IMG/VR virus record: IMGVR_UViG_3300020185_000088
Location: 1 to 44,544 of that record
Origin: a virus
DNA length: 44,544 nucleotides
Strand: one strand, 5' to 3'
This document shows positions 7,388 to 17,581 of this stretch, piece after piece. Both the position numbers and the translations under genes were made by a program. Below the pieces are notes generated by a model that worked only from the letters and a program-made list of their open reading frames with translations, ran no database searches and had not been told where the DNA came from. How positions within the stretch are numbered: position 1 is the first letter of the stretch; each line of letters opens with the position of its first letter.

Positions 7388-9181
7388 TCATATCACAAAC
7401 CATAAGTGTCCAGTCGAAGTACTACCTACTTGAGTAGGTGCAGTACTTGTAGTCTCGTAATCTAACTGAACAGAATTACTACTAACGGTTAATCCGTTCG
7501 AGGTATTTAGGTCGATTGTGATTGTCCCATCTAAAGGGTCATCAGCACCACCATTCGCATTGTCCACGTATGTTTTTACAAGACCTTTAGAAGTTGCAAC
7601 ATCTATAATTGCATTCATTCTATCGTCTGAGAAATACTTATTGTTCGAACCTTCTGAAACATTATCTGTAGTATTACTTGGGTCTACAGGTTCCCAATAT
7701 CCTGCACTAGCATCCCATGCAAGGATTTGACCTGCAGTAGGAGATGAAGTATAATTAATATCACTTAAATCATTTGCAGTATTGTTTGCAAGGTTGTCTT
7801 CTGTTGCAGATAATCTCAACTCATCACCAACTTTACTTACTGTAATATTAGTGTGGTTAGAGTGATTTAATATAGTGTCTGTTCTTGTTGATACCCTTGC
7901 ATCAGTATAATACAAATTGGTGCCTTCACTCAAGTTTGCTGTATTTTTAGTTGCAAGTCTAGTATCAAAAGCAGAGTTTGCTCTAGTATCAGTATAATAC
8001 AAATTAGACCCTTCTGTTAAGTCTCCTGTATCATGATTTGCAATACTAGAAACTGTACCAGTGACATCACCAGTTAAGTCTCCTGCAAAGTTTGTACTTG
8101 CAGTAATTAATGTACCAGTAATTGCAGCTGCAGTTGAACTACCGATTACTGTACCGTCTATATTACCACCATTAATGTCCACTGTAGACAATGTAGAGGT
8201 TCCTGTTGCATTTAAATCAACTGCATATAGGTCTGACCACCTTTTAGTAGTAGACCCTAAGGCACGAGTATTATTCGTATCTGATATTATATCAGAATCT
8301 ACTGAACCTGTCAAGCTAATCGTATCACCACTAGCATTACCTAAATCAATATTACCATTTAGTGTAGTGTTTCCAGTGACTGTTAAATCTGAAGAGAAAG
8401 TACCTGCAGTTGCAGATATACTTGAAGAGAATGTACCAGTTGTTCCTGCGACATCTCCTGAAGAAGTAAGTGAACCAACTCCAACATTACCACTAAATGA
8501 ACCAGTAGTTGCACTTGTGATTGCACCACTATTGATAGACATAGTTCCATCTGTAAGTGTTGGTGCAGTTAATGTTTTACCACTTGCAAGTGTGACATTA
8601 TCTTGGTGATATACATTTCCGTCAAACTCTATTTTTGCACTTGTTGAAAGTGTAGTTGTTGCATTAATAGAAGTCTCATTAAATATGATTCCACTATCAT
8701 TGTTGTTGTAAATTACATTTTCTGCAGTTTGGTTAAAGAACCCTGTTGCAACACCTGAGTCTGCAACTCCTAAGTATGAACCAGTGTATGAATATACAGT
8801 TATCTTATCACCAGTAGTTGCACCAGTAGCAAGTGTAATTTGACTATAAGTGTTTCCACTTAATACACCAAATCCACCTATTGTATAGTCGTCATCTTTT
8901 ATTTGGTGGTCTCTTTCTACATAAACTTGTAATCTATCTTTTTTAAATTCTAGTGTATTTCCAAAACTATCTGTTCCTGAAAATGTAGTTTGTCCTGAAG
9001 TTGCAATAAAAATAAATTCTTGGAAAAAGAATGACTTGTCTTCAATACTGTTTACTGCGTCTACAATAGTACCTTGACTTGTAGTTCTAAGTCCACCTAT
9101 ATCGCCAACATCTATAGAAACCTCATTAAAGGTTTTTCTGAAGTCTTCTAAAGTACTGAATTGGTCTACTTGTTTAGCCAT
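7388..9181 (-). CDS. Tail-fibre-like virion protein with EGSxxYYTDxR repeats
   Basis: The 597-residue protein has a distinct N-terminal domain of about 110 residues (FSTLEDFRKTFNEVSIDVGD, then DRLQVYVERDHQIKDDDYTI), which resembles the virion-attachment end of marine phage fibres. A long Thr/Ser/Gly beta-repeat region follows (SGDVAGTTGTFSSSISATAG). Three LTEGSNLYYTDTRANSAFDT-type repeats come next, then a C-terminal tip ending STSTGHLWFVI. Its start overlaps the end of the 9174-9386 gene by eight bases. It is the best candidate in the window for a major tail fibre, by architecture and position after the baseplate genes. Confidence 0.75.
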   Translation of the reverse strand: MAKQVDQFSTLEDFRKTFNEVSIDVGDIGGLRTTSQGTIVDAVNSIEDKSFFFQEFIFIATSGQTTFSGTDSFGNTLEFKKDRLQVYVERDHQIKDDDYTIGGFGVLSGNTYSQITLATGATTGDKITVYSYTGSYLGVADSGVATGFFNQTAENVIYNNNDSGIIFNETSINATTTLSTSAKIEFDGNVYHQDNVTLASGKTLTAPTLTDGTMSINSGAITSATTGSFSGNVGVGSLTSSGDVAGTTGTFSSSISATAGTFSSDLTVTGNTTLNGNIDLGNASGDTISLTGSVDSDIISDTNNTRALGSTTKRWSDLYAVDLNATGTSTLSTVDINGGNIDGTVIGSSTAAAITGTLITASTNFAGDLTGDVTGTVSSIANHDTGDLTEGSNLYYTDTRANSAFDTRLATKNTANLSEGTNLYYTDARVSTRTDTILNHSNHTNITVSKVGDELRLSATEDNLANNTANDLSDINYTSSPTAGQILAWDASAGYWEPVDPSNTTDNVSEGSNNKYFSDDRMNAIIDVATSKGLVKTYVDNANGGADDPLDGTITIDLNTSNGLTVSSNSVQLDYETTSTAPTQVGSTSTGHLWFVI

Positions 9182-9386
9182 TTATCTTTTCCACTATTTG
9201 AGTAAGAATGTTTTTCATATCGTTTATATCACTCTTAATATTATTTATTTCTTCTACTTGTTTTTTATAGTTATCTTTTCTAAGTTTTTGTAATCTCCAT
9301 GCACTTATGTCCGTATTTACAATTGCAGAAGATTCGGAATCTCTTAACAAAGATGTATGTCCTTCTACTTTGATATACTCAGACAT
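9174..9386 (-). CDS. Small conserved structural-cluster protein
   Basis: I place the start at 9384-9386 (MSEYIKVEGHTSLLRDSESS, 70 residues), where ATG overlaps the upstream TAA by one base. A further in-frame ATG at 9404 would lie inside the upstream gene. The protein is charged. Its C-terminal half is predicted helical, possibly a coiled coil (VEEINNIKSDINDMKNILTQ). Its position between the giant DUF4815-like protein and the tail fibre suggests a small chaperone or connector. Similar small proteins occur at this place in marine T4-like phages, but no function is known to me. Confidence 0.7.
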   Translation of the reverse strand: MSEYIKVEGHTSLLRDSESSAIVNTDISAWRLQKLRKDNYKKQVEEINNIKSDINDMKNILTQIVEKING

Positions 9387-12300
9387 TATGCAAGACCTAA
9401 ACATCTTAATGCAGATACCATAGGTACTACTGAACTATTTGTTCCTTTACCAACAATCTTAATTGCGAATGCACTAAACTCGGGTAGGTCATCAACAGTC
9501 CACTCATATTCTTTAAAGTTTCTTGCGTCTGCCTCTACAGTTGTATCAGGCGTTCCTGTTGTATTGAAATACTCCCAGTTTAAATCATCAAATGGTGTTG
9601 ATTCATCATTCTTAAGAACTTTGTATAACACTTCAATTTCTGTTGTTGGTGGTCTAAACACATCTGAAATAACTTTAAGTGTTGTTGCAGGTGTTTTTAA
9701 ATTAACCTTTCTTGTACAATATACCATTGCATTATTATCTCCATCAGGTTCTGTTGAAGGAGTATAGACTGTTCCTGTTTGTACATCTGAAGAACTATCA
9801 ATATTATTAATTCTATTTGAAATACCTATTGCACCTATTGTCCCAACATCAATTACTGGTGAAACATTTCCGTTTACAGATTGTAATTGAAGTGTACATG
9901 TAAATGATTTCTCTGAAGACATCTCATTAGTTTCGTTTAATGGAGATGCAACTACACTTGGTGAATCAAAGAACACATTATCATTTAATGTGATAAACTT
10001 ACTTGTTGTGTTTTTAGTGTATGCAGTTCCATTACTATATCCTTCAGGTGAATCCATAGGTGTTGTTAATACACTTGCACTAATTCTAGTCATGTTGTAA
10101 TTTAAACTTGGAATCAATGTATGCAGTGTATCATAGTAATAGTTTCTAGTTGAAGTTGCGTTTTCTCCACCACCAACTGTTGAGTCATTCGATGCGTATG
10201 TTGTTTTAACATCATAACTAGATATATCGGGGATTACTGTAAATGAATCTATTTCCATATTTGCAACTGCAGTAAATGTTTGATTGATTGCAGCCACTGG
10301 AACTCCGCCTAATGTATCTCCGACTATATCTACATCCACTGTTAAGTCTGCAGTTCCACCGTCAAAGTTTACTGCACTTAATGTATCTGTTGTTGCATAT
10401 CCTGTGCCTGGGTCTGTTATGTATGAAGTAGTTATAACATTACTTGCAACTGTAAATTCTGCAGTTGCACCTGTTCCTGTTCCACCAGTAAGAGACACAT
10501 TAAATGTTCCATTAGTAGGTGTTCCACTTACTGAAGGTGTTGCAATATTTAATACACCATTTTCTTTATCACCCGTCACTCCTGCAATAGTCACATTAGA
10601 GTTTGTAGTGTACATACCATGCATATAGTTGTAAACTTTTACATACTGTTGACCACTAAATGTTTCAACAGGATTTGTTTGTAAAGTAGAAACTGGTAAT
10701 GCTTTGTTTTCAAATTTCAATACTGGTATTTTAGATACATCAAAGTTTGCAATTTTCATGTGGAACTTAAGGTCATCTTCTTGTGTTGCAGTCCATGTTG
10801 ATGCATTCTGAGACACAAATAATGAACCTGCATATGGTTGTCCTGAAATTGTCTGACTTGTTGCAAGGTCTTTCTCACCCATTCTTGATATGAATGCAGT
10901 GTACTCATTTGAGTTAGAATAAACAACAAATGAATATTCAAAATCTTCTTCTAAGTAAACTGGAGATTCAAATGTAAATGTTGTCACTGCAGAACCGTCT
11001 GTTGAAGTGTTTACATCGCCTGGGTTCTTAGTCACTGTTGAGAAAGGTATTACAGTTTGGCCTGGATATCCATTTACCATATTTCTAATTTCAACAGAAA
11101 CTGGTAATGTTGTATCTTTTTTCTCAAAGTATAAATCTAAAGATGTCACGAACATACCACCTGATTTTTCAACCAAGAATGATTGTGCAAGTGGGTCTCC
11201 CCAACCTCTTTCTAATGGGAAATCAAAGAATCTTCTGTCTTCTATCCTATCAGGTACATCAAGTATTTGTCTTGTTGTAGGAATAAATACTGGAGGTGCA
11301 ATGAATGGTTCTGGCTCAACCAATGGTGGCAATGGTGCCGCAATGAATGGTGGAGGTACTGGTATTGGTACAGGGTCTTGTATAATCTCAGGTATTACAG
11401 GTAATTCTGGCACTGGTGGTACTGGTGGAGACACGGTATCAAATACTTGTGCATTTATTCTTTCACCACTTCTAGTAATTTGTCTAGAACCATTAGTTCT
11501 TTCTAATATTACTCTACCGTTTCTTGTAGATGTAATCTCTGTTTGGTTAGATTGTAATAAACCTTGTGCCTGATAGACACCACTCGCTTGTGAGCCTGGG
11601 TTTGTTAAATCATAATAACTAGAAGTTAATCTTAGTTCTCTTTGTCCTGTTGGGAATCTCTGTACATTACTATTAGGCAAATCAAAGTATGCACGAAGTC
11701 TACCATTACCGTCTGATTTACATTCTGATGTAGTTGTAATTCCACCGTCTTGTGAATATGTTGTACTAAATGGTTTAGTAAATTTATCAACTCGTATTCC
11801 GTCAAAGAAGAAATAGTGGTTTGTATTTGGTTTTAAGTTGGTTGCATCTATCTCAATAGTTCTAGACCTCATGAAAGGTACTATTGATATACTTACAACT
11901 CTATCGTTTCTTGTTTCTACAAAGTCTTCTACAACACTTGTTGTCACACCTGTTCTTGTTTGTGTTTCTACAGTTTCAGTGACTTCTCTTGTGACGGATA
12001 ACCCTGCAACCCATTCACCACCTTGTGCTGGGTCTCCACTCCAAGAACCATTAGAAGTGGCCTGCACTTCTGTTGATACTACGTTAGGTTCACCAACCCA
12101 TGTTGTCTGCCATGAGTTCCAAACTGTTCCTAGTGAGTTTGTATTTTCAGCAAGAACTGCATCAAAGTTTCCTTCTCTGTTAATTCTTACTTCGGGTAAT
12201 TGTTCTGTATCATTCCATATATCTGTTTCGGGTGATAACTTAACTGTTCCAAAGAAATTAAATACATGATATGGATTGACATTAATTGTTCTTGAGGCCT

Positions 12301-15300
12301 TATCTTGATTTACATATGTTGCAGGTGTATAAGGTAAAGTAATTAAGTCTCCAGTCTTTTGGAAGTTTGATGACAATACACTATTAAACTCAATGTCAAA
12401 GAATTGTGAATAAGACTTAGGTCTCATTGCACCAAGTTTAGTATCTACACTATTTTGATAGTCGGGGTGATTTACATCACCAACTCTATGGCCTCTAAAG
12501 TTATCTACTAAGAATCCTGATTTAAATCTATCGAATCCGTCTGCGTCTAAAATTTGTTTTGTTTGTGTATCTCTTTCTAATAAAGATAATGCAGTAATTC
12601 GTTCTAAGTTTGTGACACGGTTATTGATTTTACCGATATCTTTCATTGTAAATCTTCTATGGTCTTGTGTTCTGACTCTTATATTTTTTAAATTCTTTGT
12701 ATATGCAGGAATCTGAACTTCAAATAATTCTATTGCATCATCTACTGCCTTTGGTTTGGTTGGAGATAATGCAGGAATACCTGAAGAAGTTTGGAATGAA
12801 CCTGACTTATGTAAAAATACTTTATCAATTCTACCAACATAGAAAGATATGTCACCAACTACACTTGAACCTGTCACTGGGGTATCGTTTGCACTTGCAC
12901 CAGTAGATGATATACCAACTCTTGATGAGCCAAAATCTCTACCAGTATCATATCCAAACGGTGCATAAACAGCACCCTCTGTACTATGTGATAAGTTTAC
13001 TGGGTTAGTTGGGTCTTGTGTATTTGTTGTACCAAATGTTGAGGTACCAATAATTTGTCCTACAACTGGTCTAAAGTCAACTGCGTCTGAAAGTTCAAAT
13101 GTTCCATCAGGCTCTAAACCACCTAAATCTACTCTACTTGGAGAGTATACTGGAATGTCTTGATATGATACAGAGTCATATGATTCAACATCAAAGAAGT
13201 CTCCACTATCTGAAGTGAAGTAATCGAATACAATTAATACTTTTCCTGAAGGAACTGGTTCTCCAACCTTTCTTGTAATTTTTGCAAGGTCATAGAAACC
13301 ATCTCTTTGTCCATTGTCAAAGAAGAATCTAGACTTGATATCGGGTGAACCTTGTGATACACTAGTAATTGTTGCGACTGCAAGTGAAGTCTGACCGACA
13401 ATACTTTCACCTTCTGTAAATGTACCTGATACCATTCTATAATATGAAGTTGAAAGTGAACCACTATATGTAATAAGAATTGCACGTGCGTCTGAAGTCT
13501 GTCCTACTATTGTTTCATAGACTTGGAAGGTTCCACTATCTACTGAGAAATATGAAGAAGGTGGTAGAGGTGTTGTTCCTCCTACTCCTTCGTATATTGC
13601 ATGAATTTTATGAACGTCTGCAACACCTAGTGTAATTTCTTTATCGTCATATGCAGTACCAAAGAATCCACCAGCACTTCTTGCACTTTCAACACCAAGT
13701 AATCTCGATTGTCTCAATGTCTTATTTCTAGAAGCTGGGTTTGTTCTATTGACTGTAAATGTTATTTTAAGTTTTGCACCATTATTGTTTGCAATTGATT
13801 TAGTAAGTGTTTGACCTGAACCACCATCTGAAGCTGCAGTTCCTGTAAAGTCTTCTATGTTTAAAAGGTCTCCTAAATCATATGCACTTCCATCTGTAGA
13901 AGCCTTTACAACTGCAATTGTAAAGTTATCGGTATTTAATGCACCGAAGGTTGCGTTTGAACCTGTAGATATAGTAAATGAACCACCTGATACATCAACC
14001 ACTTGTTGTCTTCTTACTTGAATAGAATCACATGAATGTGTTTTTACCCAGTCTCTTGGCCATGAAAATATAGAAGCAGTTTGGTCTTGGTTATATAAAG
14101 TTGCACGATTTCTAGTGACATTACCTGTATATGCACTTGAAGATGCACTTGAGAGTACAAGGTTAGTGTCATCAGTGACACTTGCAACTATTAGTGATTG
14201 ACCACTTGCAGGGTTTACTATAAAATCACCTTCTTTTAATTCTGTTGTAAATGATGTTGCAAAACCAGTGACTGCAGTGTTAGTACCAAATGTCAATGTT
14301 CCCAATAAAACTTTAGAAGCGTCTACCTTAACATTTGCAGTAAATATTGTTGAACTTGCATCTACAGGGTCTTGTGATACACCTCTTGCACGGTCAATGT
14401 TGTAGTTTCTTACAGCAGTGACTGTTGTTGTTCCACTAGTTGTACCATTAGTTGTAATTGCATCACCAACTACGAATGTTCCTACTACGTCATGAATATA
14501 TAACTGACCACTTGCAGTATATGAAACAATACCAGTTGCACCTGAAGTTCCACCAACTACTTGGTCACCTTCTGTAAATGTTCCACTAAGTGTACCACTT
14601 AGTTTTGTTAGCATTTTAATGTCAAATAAGTATAAGTTCCATACAGAATTTGCATCATATTCTTGTGAAGATGCAGTACCACTTTGTAAATCTATGTTTC
14701 TTAATCTTGCAAAACCAATCTTTCCACTTGTAGGTTCTGTTCCGTCACTTGATATTGTAGTATCCCAAAGTGTGACTTCTTTAAATGGTGATATACTTGC
14801 ATCTCCACTCTCATTACCAAACTCAGGTAAGGAGTGAACATTTGTAATTCTTAATTTGTTTCCAAGTCTAACTGGAGTGTTTGTGTTGTTTAGTGTGACT
14901 GTAGACCTTGCCTTATTGAAAGGTATTGGTGTTGTTCCAATCTTGTCTATTTCATATCCTTTAACATATGCTTTACCAGGCGATACTTGCATTACAAATT
15001 TATCTACATCTCCGCCATTTGTTGAAGTATAGTATCCTCTGTTTGTAGTGTCGTCTAAGTGTTCTCTTAAACTATGTGTAAATTGTCTTACAACAAAATC
15101 ACCATTTGCATCGAATGTTCTTCGTGCCATTGAGTTTTCTATCTCATTGTATATCGGTCTAGTGATTTTTAATTCTATGATACCCTGATTAACCCTGACA
15201 AGTTCTACAAAGTCCACATCATTAGCAGTATCAAGTGTGTACTTAGATAGTGTAAAATCTAATTTAAGTCTATCAGCACCAGCTGCATTTTCGTTTGTTG

Positions 15301-16039
15301 TACCTGAAGAATTATCTAACAAAGTTGTATCATCTGCAGAAGATAAAAGACTTTCTGCAATTGTTAGACCTACTCTGTATGTTGGTTTACCTGAATACTT
15401 TTCTAAAATTAATGTTTGTGCATCAACCTTACAAAAGAATCCTCTGGCAAATATGATACCTTCTGATATACTTGCAATTGAAGAACGACCAACTGGACTA
15501 TCTGTTTTAGGTTTAATTGTAAACTCATTATTATTAGCACTGTTTACAGTGACTGTTCCATCTTCACCTAATGTACACTCTTGTAATTCTTCACCTGAAT
15601 AAAAAACTACTGAGTTATTTGTATCTGTTCCTTGTGAATGAAATTTTACGAATAGTGTAATTGCATCATCAGTTGTTTCTTCACTTGAAGTGAATACTTT
15701 ACCAACAACACCTGAAGATTTACCTCTTATAAATTTACCATGAAAAAGTTTTCTATAATCTTCAACATTTGCATCTCCACCTGAATTAGGATTTGCAGAA
15801 TTTACCTTTACATAGAATACATCTAAATCTACATCTGATTCTGCACCAGTGACTAAAGACCCCTCTTCAAACATATGAGAACCAAATCTTTCAATTTGAT
15901 TTTGTAATATGGATTGTGTTTGAGTTAGTTCTCTAGACTGTAATGGACGACCCGCTCTAAAAAGAACTTTATTGAATTTCTTATCTTCCGAAAAGTCATC
16001 GTAATACGGTGCTATATTTAAATCAGTTTTTTCTGGCAT
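9386..16039 (-). CDS. Giant virion protein, DUF4815-like N-terminus
   Basis: At 2,217 residues this is the longest gene in the window. The N-terminus (APYYDDFSEDKKFNKVLFRA, then RPLQSRELTQTQSILQNQIE) matches the DUF4815-type structural proteins of marine T4-like phages. A fibre-like middle has many Gly/Ser/Thr strands with repeats such as GTFTEGDQVVGGTSGATGIV. Residues about 1533-1588 are a proline-rich hinge (PVPPVPELPVIPEIIQ and similar). About 630 residues follow, with beta modules such as GGTGTGATAEFTVASN. AAGGA precedes the ATG at 16037-16039. It follows gp8, where T4 has gp9/gp10, so a peripheral baseplate or fibre-anchoring role is likely, by analogy only. Confidence 0.8.
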   Translation of the reverse strand: MPEKTDLNIAPYYDDFSEDKKFNKVLFRAGRPLQSRELTQTQSILQNQIERFGSHMFEEGSLVTGAESDVDLDVFYVKVNSANPNSGGDANVEDYRKLFHGKFIRGKSSGVVGKVFTSSEETTDDAITLFVKFHSQGTDTNNSVVFYSGEELQECTLGEDGTVTVNSANNNEFTIKPKTDSPVGRSSIASISEGIIFARGFFCKVDAQTLILEKYSGKPTYRVGLTIAESLLSSADDTTLLDNSSGTTNENAAGADRLKLDFTLSKYTLDTANDVDFVELVRVNQGIIELKITRPIYNEIENSMARRTFDANGDFVVRQFTHSLREHLDDTTNRGYYTSTNGGDVDKFVMQVSPGKAYVKGYEIDKIGTTPIPFNKARSTVTLNNTNTPVRLGNKLRITNVHSLPEFGNESGDASISPFKEVTLWDTTISSDGTEPTSGKIGFARLRNIDLQSGTASSQEYDANSVWNLYLFDIKMLTKLSGTLSGTFTEGDQVVGGTSGATGIVSYTASGQLYIHDVVGTFVVGDAITTNGTTSGTTTVTAVRNYNIDRARGVSQDPVDASSTIFTANVKVDASKVLLGTLTFGTNTAVTGFATSFTTELKEGDFIVNPASGQSLIVASVTDDTNLVLSSASSSAYTGNVTRNRATLYNQDQTASIFSWPRDWVKTHSCDSIQVRRQQVVDVSGGSFTISTGSNATFGALNTDNFTIAVVKASTDGSAYDLGDLLNIEDFTGTAASDGGSGQTLTKSIANNNGAKLKITFTVNRTNPASRNKTLRQSRLLGVESARSAGGFFGTAYDDKEITLGVADVHKIHAIYEGVGGTTPLPPSSYFSVDSGTFQVYETIVGQTSDARAILITYSGSLSTSYYRMVSGTFTEGESIVGQTSLAVATITSVSQGSPDIKSRFFFDNGQRDGFYDLAKITRKVGEPVPSGKVLIVFDYFTSDSGDFFDVESYDSVSYQDIPVYSPSRVDLGGLEPDGTFELSDAVDFRPVVGQIIGTSTFGTTNTQDPTNPVNLSHSTEGAVYAPFGYDTGRDFGSSRVGISSTGASANDTPVTGSSVVGDISFYVGRIDKVFLHKSGSFQTSSGIPALSPTKPKAVDDAIELFEVQIPAYTKNLKNIRVRTQDHRRFTMKDIGKINNRVTNLERITALSLLERDTQTKQILDADGFDRFKSGFLVDNFRGHRVGDVNHPDYQNSVDTKLGAMRPKSYSQFFDIEFNSVLSSNFQKTGDLITLPYTPATYVNQDKASRTINVNPYHVFNFFGTVKLSPETDIWNDTEQLPEVRINREGNFDAVLAENTNSLGTVWNSWQTTWVGEPNVVSTEVQATSNGSWSGDPAQGGEWVAGLSVTREVTETVETQTRTGVTTSVVEDFVETRNDRVVSISIVPFMRSRTIEIDATNLKPNTNHYFFFDGIRVDKFTKPFSTTYSQDGGITTTSECKSDGNGRLRAYFDLPNSNVQRFPTGQRELRLTSSYYDLTNPGSQASGVYQAQGLLQSNQTEITSTRNGRVILERTNGSRQITRSGERINAQVFDTVSPPVPPVPELPVIPEIIQDPVPIPVPPPFIAAPLPPLVEPEPFIAPPVFIPTTRQILDVPDRIEDRRFFDFPLERGWGDPLAQSFLVEKSGGMFVTSLDLYFEKKDTTLPVSVEIRNMVNGYPGQTVIPFSTVTKNPGDVNTSTDGSAVTTFTFESPVYLEEDFEYSFVVYSNSNEYTAFISRMGEKDLATSQTISGQPYAGSLFVSQNASTWTATQEDDLKFHMKIANFDVSKIPVLKFENKALPVSTLQTNPVETFSGQQYVKVYNYMHGMYTTNSNVTIAGVTGDKENGVLNIATPSVSGTPTNGTFNVSLTGGTGTGATAEFTVASNVITTSYITDPGTGYATTDTLSAVNFDGGTADLTVDVDIVGDTLGGVPVAAINQTFTAVANMEIDSFTVIPDISSYDVKTTYASNDSTVGGGENATSTRNYYYDTLHTLIPSLNYNMTRISASVLTTPMDSPEGYSNGTAYTKNTTSKFITLNDNVFFDSPSVVASPLNETNEMSSEKSFTCTLQLQSVNGNVSPVIDVGTIGAIGISNRINNIDSSSDVQTGTVYTPSTEPDGDNNAMVYCTRKVNLKTPATTLKVISDVFRPPTTEIEVLYKVLKNDESTPFDDLNWEYFNTTGTPDTTVEADARNFKEYEWTVDDLPEFSAFAIKIVGKGTNSSVVPMVSALRCLGLA

Positions 16040-16056
16040 ATTCCTTAACCTGTTGT

Positions 16057-16073
16057 GGGGACACTAAGTCCCC
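16057..16073 (-). other. GGGGAC/GTCCCC hairpin between gp8 and the giant gene
   Basis: A perfect 6-bp stem (16057-16062 with 16068-16073) with a 5-base loop in the 39-base gap. The minus strand has no T-run after it, so it is unlikely to stop transcription efficiently. The sequence closely resembles the core of the 1572-1594 terminator stem. Confidence 0.6.
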
Positions 16074-16078
16074 GATAA

Positions 16079-17542
16079 TTACATTTCTATAATTAATTTA
16101 ATATCTTCGATTTGGTCTGCAGCTCTAGTCACAGCACCCCTGTTTTCAATATACAGAATATTACCTGTAAATCTTTCCACTTCGGGGAATGTACTATCTA
16201 TTGTATCAGCATTACCAATGGTTGCACCACCTTTAAAAACAGTATCATTTTGTGTAAAGTTTACATATCCACCATCACTATTTGCAATTGGTTGGTGAGA
16301 TACTACTGAACCATTAATTGATATAATTCTTGATACTGCAACTCCGTTTCCGTCTGAAGAAGCATTAAGAATAGTATCGTCTACTGATAGACCTGAAACA
16401 CTTGATAAAGTCATTTTATAATATGCACCAAGTGTTGTTGCAGTTGCAACTGTTGTTGTTCCTGCAGTGAATGGGTCTTGTAATAAACCTATTCTTCTGA
16501 AATCGTTATCTGTTGGGAAGTCACCTGAACCTTCATTAAACTCAAATCTTGAGTTTACGATTACATAGTTTCCACCAAGTTCTTCAACTGGGTCTGCACC
16601 ATGTCCGTTCATAGGTGAAATGATTGGTGTTAATACTGCACTTGAACCACTTCCAATTCCTGATATACTTGCAACATCAATAGATGCACGATTATAACCT
16701 GAACCATATGCACTTGTAGTCACTGAAACTGATGTGATTGCACCACCACCACCAACAGTCACTGAACAAGTTGCACTTGAACCGTCACCATCTATAGCAA
16801 CAGTGTTATATGTTCCAGGCGTATAACCTGAACCACCGTTATCTACTCTTACATGGTATATTGCACCTGCAGTTGCAGAGTTTTCTACGTCCCATAATGA
16901 AGATGAGTCGTTGTCTGCACTTGAACCTAACTGACCGTTAGTTCCAGTACCTGAAACAGCAGTTTTTGCACCCAATGATTTTACTGGGATAAAGTCTGAA
17001 GTCACATACTTAATTGTATCAGCAGCAGATACTGTATACATGTACTTCCAAATATATCCTGCAGCTGCACCAGTGTCTGAGGTATACACTAGGTCTGTTG
17101 CACTTGTTCCAGTTGGTTTTACAGTTGAAGCAACTGTTGCACCTGAAGAATTTCTTCCTGTTCTTAAACATTTGTATACATTATAGTCGTCTGTTATTAC
17201 ATAGAACTTAGAACTAAACAAATTGTTTGCACTTGTACCTGATGAAGTTTCTGTAGAACTTATATCATGTGCATATTCGTCATATGTGGTTCCTGTTGTC
17301 CAGTCATACCTTGTTAATGCATGAGAAACATCTGCAGTAGACACTTTCTTCATAGAAAGCATATCTGAAAATGAATCCATCTCCTCACTTGTTCCGTTTA
17401 CTGGAACTGGTGGGGAAGTGTCGTCTGCCCATGAATGGGAACGACCTATGAAAATGTATGTTGATGAGGCACTTTCACCGAAGTCCTCTTTAAATTGTTT
17501 CGCATTATGTGTACGAAACTTCTCTGTTATTATTGCTGCCAT
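16079..17542 (-). CDS. 8: Baseplate wedge protein gp8-like
   Basis: The 487-residue protein begins MAAIITEKFRTHNAKQFKED, then SASSTYIFIGRSHSWADDTS, the pattern of gp8 baseplate wedge proteins in marine T4-like phages. T4 gp8 is 334 residues, and the marine versions are longer. A conserved segment (YKCLRTGRN, then AAAGYIWKYMYTVSAADTIK) lies near residues 130-180. Inserted Gly/Ser repeats (GDGSSATCSVTVGGGGAITS) follow. GAGGAGA is well placed before the ATG, and TATAAATA lies about 30 bases upstream, so this gene can head its own late transcript. In T4, gp8 is a dimer in the wedge that joins gp7 and gp10. Confidence 0.7.
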   Translation of the reverse strand: MAAIITEKFRTHNAKQFKEDFGESASSTYIFIGRSHSWADDTSPPVPVNGTSEEMDSFSDMLSMKKVSTADVSHALTRYDWTTGTTYDEYAHDISSTETSSGTSANNLFSSKFYVITDDYNVYKCLRTGRNSSGATVASTVKPTGTSATDLVYTSDTGAAAGYIWKYMYTVSAADTIKYVTSDFIPVKSLGAKTAVSGTGTNGQLGSSADNDSSSLWDVENSATAGAIYHVRVDNGGSGYTPGTYNTVAIDGDGSSATCSVTVGGGGAITSVSVTTSAYGSGYNRASIDVASISGIGSGSSAVLTPIISPMNGHGADPVEELGGNYVIVNSRFEFNEGSGDFPTDNDFRRIGLLQDPFTAGTTTVATATTLGAYYKMTLSSVSGLSVDDTILNASSDGNGVAVSRIISINGSVVSHQPIANSDGGYVNFTQNDTVFKGGATIGNADTIDSTFPEVERFTGNILYIENRGAVTRAADQIEDIKLIIEM

Positions 17543-17570
17543 TTTAAGTATCTCCTCAGATATTTTATAC

Positions 17571-17578
17571 TATTTATA
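17571..17578 (-). promoter_or_regulatory. T4-type late promoter TATAAATA
   Basis: The octamer lies right after the stop of the gp7-like gene and 28 bases before the gp8 ATG. Unlike the abutting promoters, it leaves space for a leader containing GAGGAGA. It is the conventional arrangement in the window and a useful contrast to them. Confidence 0.85.
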
Positions 17579-17581
17579 ACA

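Noticed and set aside
8061-11573. Several long plus-strand frames opposite the fibre and giant virion genes (such as 8061-8609 and 11007-11573)
   Set aside because: They arise from biased codon use in Thr/Ser/Gly/Ala-rich genes and break up the well-packed minus-strand order. No start signals or promoters fit them.
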